Positions 53,801-64,000 of a DNA stretch of 64,000 bases are shown here, piece by piece; the stretch's first letter is position 1, and every line of letters starts with the position of its first letter. The position numbers and the translations under genes are program-made. The DNA lies in NCBI GenBank assembly GCA_001599755.1, contig BCHX01000003.1, forward strand, positions 2,577,289-2,641,288, in the 5' to 3' direction. The DNA comes from Gliomastix tumulicola (taxonomy: Eukaryota > Ascomycota > Sordariomycetes > Hypocreales > Bionectriaceae). The notes under the pieces are model-generated. The model was not told the origin of the DNA. It worked only from the letters and a program-made list of their open reading frames with translations, and did no database searches.

Positions 53801-55616
53801 GGACGTGGCCAGACGCTATCCACGCCCAGCCATCTTTGTCGTGGGACCTCTCTGGTGCCTGGCGAGGATTACTACGGTAGACTAACGGACTGGCAGACGC
53901 TCTGCCAGAGACATGTCTTAGGCTCCCAGGCCTCACTGCCCCGAGTCACCTCGCGCTAACTCGATGCGTACGGATCGCCTGTACCACTGACATCCTAGAG
54001 GCTCAGCTCTCACCGCAGTGACCTACCACAACCCGCACAAGCCATGTCTAAACCTCAAGAACAGACGATGACGGCCGCCGGACATCCGCGGTTGCAGGGA
54101 GCAGGCATCTAATGAATCGCCCATCCACGGCCTTACGTCGAGGCCCAAGGCCAATGCGGACCGCACACACCACACACCACACACCCACCTGTTCCCGCTA
54201 CTGAGAAGGTTGACGAGGAGCAAGCACAGGAACGAGCTAGCTCTCCTCTCTATCTCCCTTGGCATTGGCTTCCCCGCGAATAGAAGGGGAGGCTAGTTGA
54301 TGGCATGGCGCGCTATCTCTTCACCGATTTCCGCCTCTTTGACTTCGCCCGCTGCACGCTGCTCTAGCTCTGCTCTGCTCCGTCTGGCGTCTTTCACTCC
54401 CTCACCCCTCGCCCCCACCATCCTTGTCTCTCCTCAACTCGGAGCGCGTTTACTGGGGTGTCACAAGCGACCCCCGGGCGATATGATGGGCGTCTAAGTA
54501 GGCCTGCAAGATCGCCAGAGGCAGACAAGGCTTACGGGACGTGCTATGCCTGGGGGTTGGCGCGTGATACGCACACTCCTCCTCCTCCTCCTCCTTCTTC
54601 CCTGTCCGCACATTGCGAACCTCTTGAATATGGACCTGGTCCGTGTTGGCCTCGACAACAAGGCACACACCATCACATCAGCAGCGCTCCCGCTGGTGGC
54701 TGCCCACAGCATGTCACTCGCCGGAGGTACCTTGCCTGTTATTGCTATGGAGGATGCCACGACGCACTCCCACAGCGGCTCCATACTGCTCCGTACTGGA
54801 TGGAACCCTTCCCCCCTCCGTCCTGGCTGCTGATGAGCCTTGCACGCACCAAAGAGTTGCAGCCATGCCCACTCACACCCCCGGGTACGTACCTGATAGT
54901 GATGTAGGTACTTTGGCTTCCCCTGGTACTTCTGGTACTCTCGAGGCACTTGCTCAGAGTCCGTAGTAGGACCCATCTTGAGGCTCTGCGACTGCTGCCA
55001 TTCCACGGCCGTAGGAGTAGCTGATGGCGGGAAAGGAGAGTCCGTCGACCCTCGGTCCCGTACCACGCCCGTAACACTCCCCCCCCCTTTACTATCTTTG
55101 TCCACACGCAGTATGGCTCCCCTGACTACTTACTTGTTCGATATAAGTCATCGCGTCTAGGTCTTCTTACTTAAGAAGCCGCTCCCATCCTCTTCGTTCT
55201 CGTATCGACTCGTCCCATCTTCTCTTATATCCAACCGACTCTTGCACTCTTAGATCAACGATCAATCGCTTGCTACTTGCACATCTTCGTCCCACCTTGC
55301 CGTTTTACCCGTCGCCGGTTCATGCAGTCATCAGGAACGAATTCCTTCAGACAGCCTTTGGTGATACCCTACTTCACGTCAGACAACACTACGCATTCTT
55401 GCCTCGAATCATATCCCCCTTTCTGTCTACCTGAAGTCCCTGGCTTCAGATGCCGATACCTTCAATACCTTTCAATCTCCTCGTTGACTCTTCTTGGCCC
55501 TCTCTTGTTGCTGCTCAGAGCTAGAGACACTCGCTTCTTCACACCCTCCTTTCTCGCGCCCGCTCAAGCCTCTTTTGCCGAAGCGCCTCCTTGAGACAAG
55601 CTACGATCTGTCGATC
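50820..55616. other. Gene desert right of the retrotransposon
   Basis: About 4.8 kb with GC content like the genic DNA but no supported gene. The longest open frames (52497-53141 -, 53435-53959 +, 54494-55105 -) have no domain, signal or conserved-looking block. The last 400 bases are CT-rich and look like the leader of the second C2H2 gene. No RNA gene was recognised. Confidence 0.5.
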
Positions 55617-57131
55617 ATGTATTCCAACCCCTTCCAGTCGATGTACACCCACGAGGACGAGAACCTCGGTGTCTTTGGCGGTATGGCCATGACTGCTAAT
55701 GTGGAAGACATCAACATCGACCCAAGGCTGCAGAGTTCCATGTCGCCTCCCGACCCCCTGAACAACTCTGTCCAACCCAATGTCTTCGTCTCCGACGCGA
55801 GCAACTCCTTCTTCAACACCGGCCAGCCCCTGATCGCCGCAAACTTGCAACACCACGAGCCCGTCTACGGCATCGTCTACACCGCAGCGCACCAGCGCTC
55901 CTCGACGCCACTGTCCCAGGCGCACTCGTCCATCGGGAGTGACGCCGTCTTCAGCTACGGCCAGGCGAGCCCTCCCGCCCAGAACAACTTCGGCTTCATG
56001 TCCCCGCCCCAGGAGGGCTTCGCCATCCCCCGAGGCCCGACAATGTCCTCCCCTACCCTGCTTGGACTCAGCAACCTTGCTCAGGCAGACCTGGTGCCCA
56101 CTCAATACCCCAACCGCATCTTCACTGGACTCGGAGAAGCCGAATTCGACGACGCGAACGACTACCTCTCCCGGGAGCGGTCCTATACACTGGAATCTCA
56201 ATACCCAGAGCCTGATCGACGTGTCCATACCCGGGCCCAAGCCATGAAGCATTCATCTCTGTCTCCTCGCATCAAGTCCGAGCCCGAGCCAGCCTCCAAG
56301 AACCTCGAGAAGAAGAAGAAACAGAGGCGGCACAGCAAGACCCAAGCCCGAAAACAGGTCACCAAGAGACGCACCAGGCGCCAAAACGCTGCCAACGGCC
56401 TCATCTGCAAGTTCTGCTCGGAAGAGTCCAGCGACATGACGGCCCTGGAAGAGCACGTCAGGGTCGGCCACAACCGCCCCTTCACCTGCGTCTTCCAGCC
56501 GGCCGGCTGCCTGGCCACCTTCACCACCAAGAACGAGTGGAAGCGGCACATGAACGCGCTGCACCTGCAGGAGATCTACTACCTCTGCAGGCACAGCACA
56601 TGCCCCGAGACCGGGAACGACGGCAGCAAGGTCCTCTGCCTCGAGGAGGACCCGGAGAGCGGCAGGGTCTTCAACCGCAGGGATCTCTACGACTCGCACA
56701 TCAAGCGCACGCACTTTTCCAAGAAGAGCAAGCCGAGACCCCTGGGCGCCGAGTGGAAGAAGCTCATCAAGCGCTTCCGGGAGAGCGCCATACGGAAGCG
56801 CTGCCAGCTGCCGGCGCTCATGCAGTGCCCGGCCGAGGGCTGCACGCGCGAGTTCACGGGCGTCAAGGCCTGGGACGAGCGGACGGAGCACATCGCCCGG
56901 CACCTCGAGCACGCCATCGGCGGGCACGAGCCGCCTGTGGTGTTTGGCCCCGTCACGGACAGGCTGTTCTGGACGTGGGCTGCCTCGTCCGAGGCTCGCA
57001 TCATCCAGCCCACTGCCACCGGCTGGGAGCTCTGCCTGGGCAACGCGGACAGGCCTTCCTCGCGCTCGAGGTCGCACTCGGGCAGCAGCAGCAGCAGCAG
57101 CAGCAGCAGGCACAGCAGCGAGGCCGCCTGA
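55617..57131 (+). CDS. C2H2 zinc-finger transcription factor
   Basis: Single exon, 504 residues. The first in-frame ATG is 55617 (MYSNPFQSMYTHEDENLGVF). Residues 1-215 are Ser/Pro/Asn-rich, a plausible activation region. A basic KKKKQRRHSKTQARKQ-type patch (about 225-255) is a likely nuclear signal. Fingers begin at about 263: CKFCSEESSDMTALEEH, then CVFQPAGCLATFTTKNEWKRH, then CRHSTC followed by a spaced H...H with RRDLYDSHIKRTH, and CPAEGCTREFTGVKAWDERT with its H...H. A W-x-x-A...W-E-L-C segment follows, and poly-Ser at the end. This finger order is common among filamentous ascomycete regulators of unknown target. It resembles the C-terminal fingers of the 41716 gene. Confidence 0.85.
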   Translation: MYSNPFQSMYTHEDENLGVFGGMAMTANVEDINIDPRLQSSMSPPDPLNNSVQPNVFVSDASNSFFNTGQPLIAANLQHHEPVYGIVYTAAHQRSSTPLSQAHSSIGSDAVFSYGQASPPAQNNFGFMSPPQEGFAIPRGPTMSSPTLLGLSNLAQADLVPTQYPNRIFTGLGEAEFDDANDYLSRERSYTLESQYPEPDRRVHTRAQAMKHSSLSPRIKSEPEPASKNLEKKKKQRRHSKTQARKQVTKRRTRRQNAANGLICKFCSEESSDMTALEEHVRVGHNRPFTCVFQPAGCLATFTTKNEWKRHMNALHLQEIYYLCRHSTCPETGNDGSKVLCLEEDPESGRVFNRRDLYDSHIKRTHFSKKSKPRPLGAEWKKLIKRFRESAIRKRCQLPALMQCPAEGCTREFTGVKAWDERTEHIARHLEHAIGGHEPPVVFGPVTDRLFWTWAASSEARIIQPTATGWELCLGNADRPSSRSRSHSGSSSSSSSSRHSSEAA

Positions 57132-57347
57132 AGAGACACCTACCTCTTCGCTTTTCCACTTCCCTTATCTTTCTCTTTGAACTTGGGTACTTTTCATTCC
57201 CAAGATTGATTGATTGACTTGTTTGCATCTAATTTGTATACCGTGTTTGCACTGTTGGTTCTTTTACGTGTTATCTGGTTTTGCTGGTCATTACTGCGGT
57301 TCTGCATGCTTCCTTCTCTTCTCTTCTGTGGCAACCCCCCCCTTTCC

Positions 57348-57370
57348 TTTTTTTTTTTTTTTTTTTTTTT
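57348..57370. repeat. 23-base poly-T run
   Basis: Long T run in the 3' flank of the C2H2 gene. Confidence 0.8.
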
Positions 57371-57826
57371 GGCTCTTCCTTTTACACTATCATGTGCACT
57401 GTTTTGTCATTTTCGCGTGGACGTTTTCTCATTTTGATTTTACACCACTCAGGCTGGACATCTGCATTTTTTTTTCTTCGCGAACAAAAGGGCCCGCCAA
57501 TATTTACCACCCTTCGGTTCTATTCAACCAAGGCAAGGCAAGGGGCAGGAAGGAAACAGGGAATAGGATCATCAAAGGGGGGGTGTCAAAGGGGACACAC
57601 GCCCCCTCCCTCCCCCTCCCTCCGGGCGTTACTAGACGTTCACCGCTTCGCAAAGAATCTCTTGCATTCATTACGTATCTAGAAAAGGCTAGAATAAACC
57701 GAGAAAAAAAAAGTTAAAAGACCGAAAAGACGTCTAGTTTCGTGACCATACCAGCTGATGGTGATGATGATTATGATGATGATGATGAGAATCAGCAATC
57801 CGGCTTACACCCCTTCTCTCTGCCGT

Positions 57827-57843
57827 GCGCGCGCGCGCGCGCG
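57827..57843. repeat. (GC)8 alternating run
   Basis: Alternating GC run, a Z-DNA-prone sequence, intergenic. Confidence 0.8.
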
Positions 57844-58600
57844 TCCTATCTCGGCTTCGTTTTCTCTCGACAACCATTCGTCGAGCCATATGACTGGGCC
57901 AACCCACTCCCCCCTCCCCTCTCTCCTCTGAGAAGGAAGCACAGACGGGTGCGTAAGCCGAACTGGAGCAAACCCCCCACACATGCGAGGGAAAGGGGGA
58001 GGATTGGAGGGAGCCAATGGTGTGACTCCAAGCCGGTTTTCTGCCTGTTTGCGACCTGTGAGTAACATGACCCGTGGGCTCACAGGATAGGATATGAGTG
58101 GACGGAACCTTTGCACCTCGCATATGGGCCAGCCTTACAAGGGACATAGCTAATCTCTGATCGGCGTAGGGCTGAGCCGGCGACACCGTGGGTGTGACCG
58201 AGGGGGAGCTGCCTGTGCGTACTTGCGGTTGCATTCCTCTAACAAAACACCTCTACCTACCTACTTATACAACACCCTCCTTCAATAATTCCTCACTATG
58301 CCGCATAAGTCATAATTCTTCTAGAGCAGAAGGCCGCTGAGAAGATGGCTAGTCTACAAGTAAGCAGTGCCATGTGATAGTGGCTTCCGCAACCAATCCG
58401 ACACTTCTCCATCACACCACAATGACAGGATACGTCGAAGCATGGTAACGTTCCCGGCATCAGACCTAAGTCCTCGTGTACATGCTGGTAATAACACAAT
58501 CATAATAAGATATACACGGTAATCCGTAAGACAAACAAGAGAGGCCTAGCCAGAGTCGGTTGAAAGAAGCCTCCGCAAGGCTCGGGGGGAGCCAAGGACC

Positions 58601-60642
58601 TCATTCAATGTCGAGCAGGGGTGCCGCGTCAGAAGCATCCGTCGAATTGGAGCCATTCGACTGCTCTGTGGTGCTGGGTTTGGACTTGCTGACTGCCATT
58701 CGCTGGGCTCGTCGCTTTTGTCTCATCTTGCACTCCATGGCATATCCTGGCTCGTTGGCTTTGCGCCACTCAATCCAAGCCTCGTACGCCAGCTGATCTC
58801 CAGGATCCGGCTTGCGGGGTTTTGGAACGTAACATCGTGTAGAAATGTTGCCAAAACTAGGTTGTTGCGGCTGTGACAGTGCCGGTAGACCTGGGTTGCT
58901 GGCTTCTGGGGCTGAGTAACAAGAAGGCATCTGGTTGGCCGGAAGACCCGGCGGAGGGCCGGGTGGAACGTATGAAGGAGCTGTCGGTAGACCAGCCCCC
59001 AAGGGCGGAGGCATTCCTAGGCCAGGCATAGCCACTGGCATCAGCATGCTTGGCACTTGTCCAGGGCTCCATGTCGAATACATGTTGGGTAATACTGGTT
59101 GTAGAGGAGGACACATTCCCAGCGGGCTTTGCACGAGGTAACTCAACAAGTCCTTCCAGACGTCATCAGGCGGAATCGGTACAGTGTTGGCTGGCTGTTG
59201 TGGGAAGGAGTGTGGCTCTGGCAAAGGCTGATCCTCGCTGCTAGTGTTTCTGCTGCCGTGGGCTGGCTGTTCATCTCCAGGTTTCTTGAAGAGGTCGGTG
59301 AGGGGAAGGCGACGGAATTTCTGGTGCTGAAACTCTTCAGGTATCTCTGGTTCCTGCTTAGAGAAAGAAAGGAATTCCCTGGCTTTGGGGTTGAAGTGGC
59401 TGCTTGAGATACTTGTGACTTTTGTTGATCCCGTCATATTCGAGAGGGCAGAGCCGTGACTTGCGTCCGAAGAGTCGGTATTCCGAAGGTGCCTCCTTTC
59501 TGCTCTCAATTCCGCCCCTGAACCATGGGAGGCAGAGCCAGAATGCCGGGCAGAGTCACCGCGGGATGAACGGGATTCTGTGGTGTTGCTGCGATCGGTC
59601 CGGCGATGAAGCTTTCGTAGCATTTTTTCAAAAGCGATGTTGGATTTTTCACTCGCAGAGCCCTGGTGTTGTTGTTGGCTTGAAAAGGTGGAATCATATA
59701 TATCCCTCGGTTTGCTCATCTTTGGCAGCTCCTTGTCTTTGACCGGAGTTCTCTTTATCGGGCCCATGTCGGTTGCAGCGAGATCTCGGAGTAGTGTCTC
59801 GGTGTTCTTTCCATGCTTCACAGATCTACCCAACCTGTCACTCGCTTCGGTGGTAGGCAGCTGAGACTTGGGTCTTATTTTGGGCGGAGTTTGAGCCGCA
59901 GTCTGCAACGCCTCGATGAGTTGCGCGTCCAGGTCGTCTGTCGGTTTGTGTTTAGGTTCGTGGAGGCTGTTGTTGAGACGCTGAATCTTGACCACGTCAA
60001 AGGGGGCTTCACGTTTCGACTCCTCGAAAGCCTGCTGTTGGGCGTTGTAGAATGGGATTAGATGAATCAGATTGAGGGGCTGTGGGATGCCCGGCCCTTC
60101 AACAGCACGACTCATGGCAACACCGCAGAGTCCCGTAGATACTGGCATGGCCGCGTCGTCCGCACTTCTAGAGTGTCGCTTTTGGGTTGAAGTGTCCTGA
60201 GATGTTGAAAGGCCTCGATCTGCCAGAAATTTTCCCCAAGTCTCGGGGTCGAACTCGTCAGGCGACTGATGCTCGATTTCATCTTCATGTGATGGCTCGC
60301 CTGATCCGTGATTTGACTCCTCCGAAGCCCCGTGATGCGAGACCGCGGGGACATTCGATTCGGACTTGTACTCAACTCCATCCCGCCTTCTCCAGTTCGG
60401 GTCCTTCATGGCTTGGACGAACTTGGAGACGGCCTGGTAGTCATCGCTGCTTCGTGATTCGCTGCCTGACTGGAGGTGCGCAGGCGTGGCCTCGCTGTGC
60501 GAGATGCGGTGGCCATCGTGAGTTTGAGATGAGCTATGCGGTACTCTGAACGTGCGAGGCTTGGAGGCCCTGGAAATGGTAGCCACTGTTGCGATGGGTT
60601 AGTCATGATGAGCCCCAAGGAAGGCTGAGGGAGGCGCGTACT
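58601..60642 (-). CDS. Hypothetical disordered protein with split start codon
   Basis: Two exons, complement(join(58601..60585, 60642..60642)), 661 residues. The open frame has no ATG near its 5' end, but a 56-nt intron (60586-60641; donor GTACGC, branch CTAAC, acceptor CAG) would join an exon ending in A to TGGCTACC, making ATG-GCT-ACC (MATISRASKPRTF). In frame upstream a stop codon comes ten codons before with no ATG between. Otherwise translation must start at Met61. The protein is mostly polar and disordered, with ordered-looking islands FDPETWGKFLADRGL (about 110-125), a Pro/Met-rich segment, and a C-terminal block KPDPGDQLAYEAWIEWRK followed by a basic region. Family not recognised; the islands suggest a conserved fungal protein. 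Confidence 0.72.
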
Positions 60643-61807
60643 GTTTTGCGGGAGCAGCGTGGTTGGGACAGGTTAGATTAGATTGGGGAGTGAGGACGTA
60701 GAGTAGCGATTCTTGTGCTGCGTGTCCGGCGGCAGCTGGCCCTGGAACACTGCCCGCCGATGGCCTGAACGCGAATGCGCTGGGGCCTGGCAAGCAATAT
60801 TGTACACTTGATGACCAGCTAAGGTGCCTGTCCTGAACTCAATGATGTTTGATAACAATCTCGCTAATGCCACTGCGGGAGAGGTAGCCCGAGGAGAACA
60901 GCAGCAACGGCTATGGCAGACGCAGCGCCCTCTGTAGGCCCGAAGGGCGAATGTGGTAGCAGTGTGTTGGGTCGCTAGCGGTGCCAGAAGGAAGGCCTCC
61001 GTGAAAGAAAAGAATTTCAAAAGGCTCGCTCTGAAATCGATGGAACAATCATGTTGTGACAGCAAGAAAATTGAGGCGAATATGCTGGATCCAAAAAGTA
61101 GGCGTGGCTGGTCTGGGGGGAGAAATATCAACAGAAGATGGAGGATGGAAGTTGGAAACAGCGGCGGAAGGGCGAGGAGCTGGTGCTTTCTTATCTAATC
61201 GCTGTGAAGTGACGATGCGGAAGGAAAGATTGAGATGGAGGAAGGTGCGAGGGAGAGAAGGAGCACAGTGCAGGTCCAGTGAGGTAACATTGGATGAGCA
61301 AGTTGTTAGGGCATCCCGACTCATCCCGCCAGCACCCCTATCAATGGTCTGCAAAACCACTGTAAACAGGGCGATATAGCTGACAGCTTTCCTGGTGACC
61401 AGATCGATCTTCTTTTTTGCCCATGTGCTCGCTTCCTTTTTCGCCAGATACGACGACGACAAGGGCTCCTCTGATACGCCAACACGTTGGGCATGGGCGC
61501 AGCACAAACCTCGCGACAGTGGTAGGAAAGATTGATATATGTCATGAAAGGATAGCTGCTGGCAATTGGCATTCAGAAATGTCCCTTGAAACCCACGAGC
61601 TCACGAAGTCCATGTACTCATGCAGCAAAAGACTGGACAAGATATCGCTAACAAACTGTAAAGATCCCTAGCATTTCGCTCCATCGATTTTCAAGGCTCA
61701 AGACACGAAGAAACAAAACGCTCTGACGAAAAAGAAAGCACTGTCAATGAGAGGGAGAGACCCTCCCTACCTATGCCGTGGCCGGGTCCAAATCATGCCG
61801 ACCCAGA
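60643..61807. other. Intergenic region between two minus-strand genes
   Basis: About 1.2 kb containing the 5' leader and promoter of the 58601 gene and the 3' flank of AIM24. Open frames on both strands are short and featureless. Confidence 0.5.
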
Positions 61808-62807
61808 CTAGCCCTGGTATGTCTGGCCGCTCATGTAGGCGCTGAATGCTCGCTACCCAGAATGTCAGTCATAGTGTCGCTGGTAGATGAACTCCTCTAC
61901 GAGGGTTCCATGCACATGATCTCAGATAACTTACGGCATTGCGAGTCTGGAGGTAGACGGTACCCGGGCCCGTGAACTTGCAGACCAAGCCTTCTCCAGA
62001 AGCAAACCCAGCGATGATGCCACCAGACGTCACGCGCTCCATGACGTACTTGCACGTCCAGGCGATGAGATGGCCGTTGTCGACCAAGTATTTCTCCCCG
62101 GGGGCAAGCTGTGAAGGGTCTGTTAGCAATGGAGTCGCCAAATGCTGCTCGTCACAGGAAGAAGAACTCACGTCTTTGCGGATGATGGCACCAAAACTCG
62201 TCACCCACAGCAGACCCTTGCCGGAGATCTTGTTCACCCACAGACCCTCGCCGCTGAACATGGCCTTGCTGAGCCCCTGGCGCTTGAAGTCCTTTGTCAC
62301 GCCCTGCGTCGACGCCAGATAGGCGTCCTGGCCCACGGACCAAACCTCGTTTCCTGTCATGCGGATCGTGGTGATGTCGCCCAGCATCCAGGGGGCGATG
62401 AGGATTTCGCCGGGGCCGATGTAGGTCGAGGTGCCGATGTCGCCTCCCGCGACGAGCTTCTTCATGGCAAACTTGAAGGCTCCCTTGAGCGTCACGGTGG
62501 GCGACATGGCGATCATGGCGCCGGGCTTGCCTTCCAAGGGAGCGCCCATCGCCAGCTGGATGGTGAGGATCGAGTTGGTGTCACGATGGCTGATGCGGAA
62601 GCTCCCGCCGTTGAACGTGCCCACGTCGTCTGTCGCCGCCTCCGCACCGACGAACTGAGCCGCCAGGGGCGAACCGGCGTCCAACGGAGCTTGCGGCGCC
62701 GGGGCCTGGACCTGCTGCACGTAGGCTGCCTCGGGCTGCTTCTCCGGGAGGTATCCAGCATCGGGGTTCGGGAACGCGGGCGGCGGGGTCTCGGCTTGCT
62801 GTTGTTG

Positions 62808-62838
<31 letters not shown>

Positions 62839-63452
62839 CTGGCCGAGTCGGCCGTGGAGGCCGGCCGGTATGGGATGCTCGACTGGGACTGCCCGTATCC
62901 GTGATGGGCCTGGTGGTGATACTGGGGGGTCGGCGAGGCGTACTGCGGGCTCGCGGCGGCCCCTACCGAGGGAGACGGGGTGTGCTGGGCAGGCGGCGCA
63001 TATTGCGTCTGGCTGGCCGGCGAGGCCTGTGTTGGCGGAGCGGGGTAATTGGCTGTCTGGCTCGGCGTCGGCTGCTGCTGGGGAGGAGCAGGATAATGGC
63101 CGGCGACGCCCTGGCTGGGCGAGGCCTGAGCAGGAGCTGGAGGAGGAGGATAGTATTGATGCTGGTTCACGGGAGGCGAGGACGTAGGCGGCGGCGCGTA
63201 TTGCTGCGGCTGCTGCGGCTGCTGCTGCTGCTGCTGCTGAGGAGGCGGAGGGTATGAACCTATGAAGGTAGCCCGTTAGATGGGACCATATATTCTCGAA
63301 TTGAATCCTCAGCTTGGTCGTACCTTGGCTTCCAGAACCTGGAGGAGCTGGATGTGACGAAGTATTAGCACACTGGACACCCATTGAGACAGCCGTGGAG
63401 CAGCGAGAGCTGATATCCCAGGGAACGTACGAGGATAGTAGTGTGCAGACAT
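61808..63452 (-). CDS. AIM24: AIM24 family mitochondrial protein
   Basis: Five exons, complement(join(61808..61852, 61935..62108, 62172..63259, 63324..63347, 63431..63452)), 450 residues. The first two exons are only 22 and 24 nt; introns are 83, 64, 63 and 82 nt, and every junction keeps frame (MSAHYYPPPPGSGSQGSYPP; IRKDLAPGEKY; QTRNARAFSAYMSG). The N-terminal ~190 residues are Pro/Gln/Tyr-rich with a poly-Gln run. The C-terminal ~250 residues are the AIM24 beta-roll domain (FNGGSFRISHRDTNSILTIQ, PGEILIAPWMLGDI, SGEGLWVNKISGKGLLWV). Yeast Aim24 supports mitochondrial cristae organisation; the long Q/P-rich N-terminus lacks an obvious presequence, so location here is uncertain. Homologues with this N-terminus are common in filamentous ascomycetes. 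Confidence 0.9.
62808..62838. repeat. Coding CAG/CTG run (poly-Gln)
   Basis: Triplet run of GTT/GCT-type on the + strand encodes the poly-Gln tract in AIM24. A second, shorter CTG run lies near 63221-63240. Confidence 0.75.
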
Positions 63453-64000
63453 CGTGGCTGCGATGGAGGCGCTGTCTCAGAAGGGGCTCAACTGCTCGTT
63501 AGCTCGCGATACTTGATAGCAGCAGAAAGTGCACAAAGACTAGAGATCCGGAAGAGAATTGAGGTCGCGAGAGAGGATGAGCTGTCCCGTCAGCTCCCTC
63601 TTTGGACGATGCAGGCGGTTACCTCCTATCGATAAGTGAAACCGCCCACCCACATGCATGCAGCACCACCCAACGGACACTGATAGGACCCCAGAGTCAA
63701 CTGCGCTCCCAACGACCCAGAACTCCTCGCTAGCGACCAATGACGGCCGCGATTGCGTCGCATCTTGGCTGTGTTGGGATGCCTTTTGCCGCTGTGGCGG
63801 GGCACGCCAGACTCTTGGGCGCCTAATCCATCAATTAAGATGAGCTTCGGCTTCTTGCGATCTCCGGGACGTAGGAAAGACTTGGTTCGCTTTGCTTGGG
63901 TCGAAAAGATTGATTATTCATACGGAACGGACCAAGTTACAGTACTGGCTGTTGCTCGCGACAACGGGAGATGGTCAAGGCAGGGGTCATACTGTGTTGG
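63453..64000. other. Upstream region of AIM24 to the window edge
   Basis: About 550 bp with no supported gene; likely the AIM24 promoter and unidentified DNA beyond it. Confidence 0.5.

Larger units (their letters stand above)
57132..58600. other. 3' flanks of convergent genes with simple repeats
   Basis: About 1.5 kb between the C2H2 gene (+) and the 58601 gene (-). It holds a 23-base T run (57348-57370), GAT triplets near 57757-57787 and a (GC)8 run at 57827-57843. No coding support. Confidence 0.55.

Noticed and set aside
52497..55105. Several 150-214-codon open frames in the gene desert
   Set aside because: They lack signals, domains and plausible splice partners, and they overlap open frames on the other strand.
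56253..57113. 286-codon open frame antisense to the second C2H2 gene
   Set aside because: It is Ala/Leu/Arg-rich, typical of the complement of GC-rich coding DNA; the sense strand has clear zinc fingers.

Overview
The window looks like a chromosome segment of a filamentous ascomycete (Pezizomycotina, probably Sordariomycetes). Genes are GC-rich and mostly uninterrupted, or carry short introns (56-101 nt) with GT..AG ends and, in most, CTAAC/CTGAC-type branch points. Recognisable products are fungal: MED1, ORM1, STS1/Cut8, RAD52, NOP13, AIM24, an Air1/2-like zinc-knuckle protein, a SUR7/PalI protein and GPI-anchored wall proteins. One AT-rich block has the transition-only decay typical of repeat-induced point mutation (RIP). 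All identifications come from reading the sequence; no database was searched.

Layout. 1-5 kb: 3' end of mitochondrial methionyl-tRNA formyltransferase, then a Thr/Glu-rich GPI-anchored wall protein. 5.6-11.3 kb: an unknown Ser/Gly-rich protein (-), MED1 (-, two exons), and a divergent unknown gene with a mitochondrial-type N-terminus (+). 13.4-17.1 kb: a SUR7/PalI membrane protein (+) and a secreted protein with 23 copies of an eight-residue E-K-P-V-E-K-I-V repeat (-). 17.9-22.5 kb: ORM1 (-, three exons) and a five-knuckle Air1/2-like protein (+). 24.7-29.9 kb: an F-box-like protein with C-terminal repeats (+), a DsbA/FrnE-like oxidoreductase with a 21-nt exon (-) and NOP13 (-). 31.6-39.2 kb: STS1/Cut8 (+), RAD52 (+), an MGR3-like TPR protein (-), a short MAPR/cytochrome b5-like protein (+) and a 74-residue Cys/His-rich protein (-). 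41.7-57.1 kb: two C2H2 transcription-factor genes (+) on either side of a gene desert that holds one complete but dead Ty1/copia element (45627-50814). 58.6-63.5 kb: an unknown protein whose start codon is split by an intron (-) and AIM24 (-, five exons).

The genes do not form a biosynthetic cluster. Loose themes are cell surface (two GPI proteins and a SUR7/PalI protein within 14 kb), mitochondria (FMT1, the 10.4 kb gene, the MGR3-like protein, AIM24), nuclear/RNA/DNA functions (MED1, Air-like, NOP13, STS1, RAD52, two C2H2 factors) and lipid/haem homeostasis (ORM1, MAPR). The most unusual items are the alveolin-like repeat protein, the split start codon, the 21-nt exon beside a CPW active-site motif, and the retrotransposon, whose two 145-bp LTRs and 5-bp target-site copies differ only by C/T and G/A transitions.
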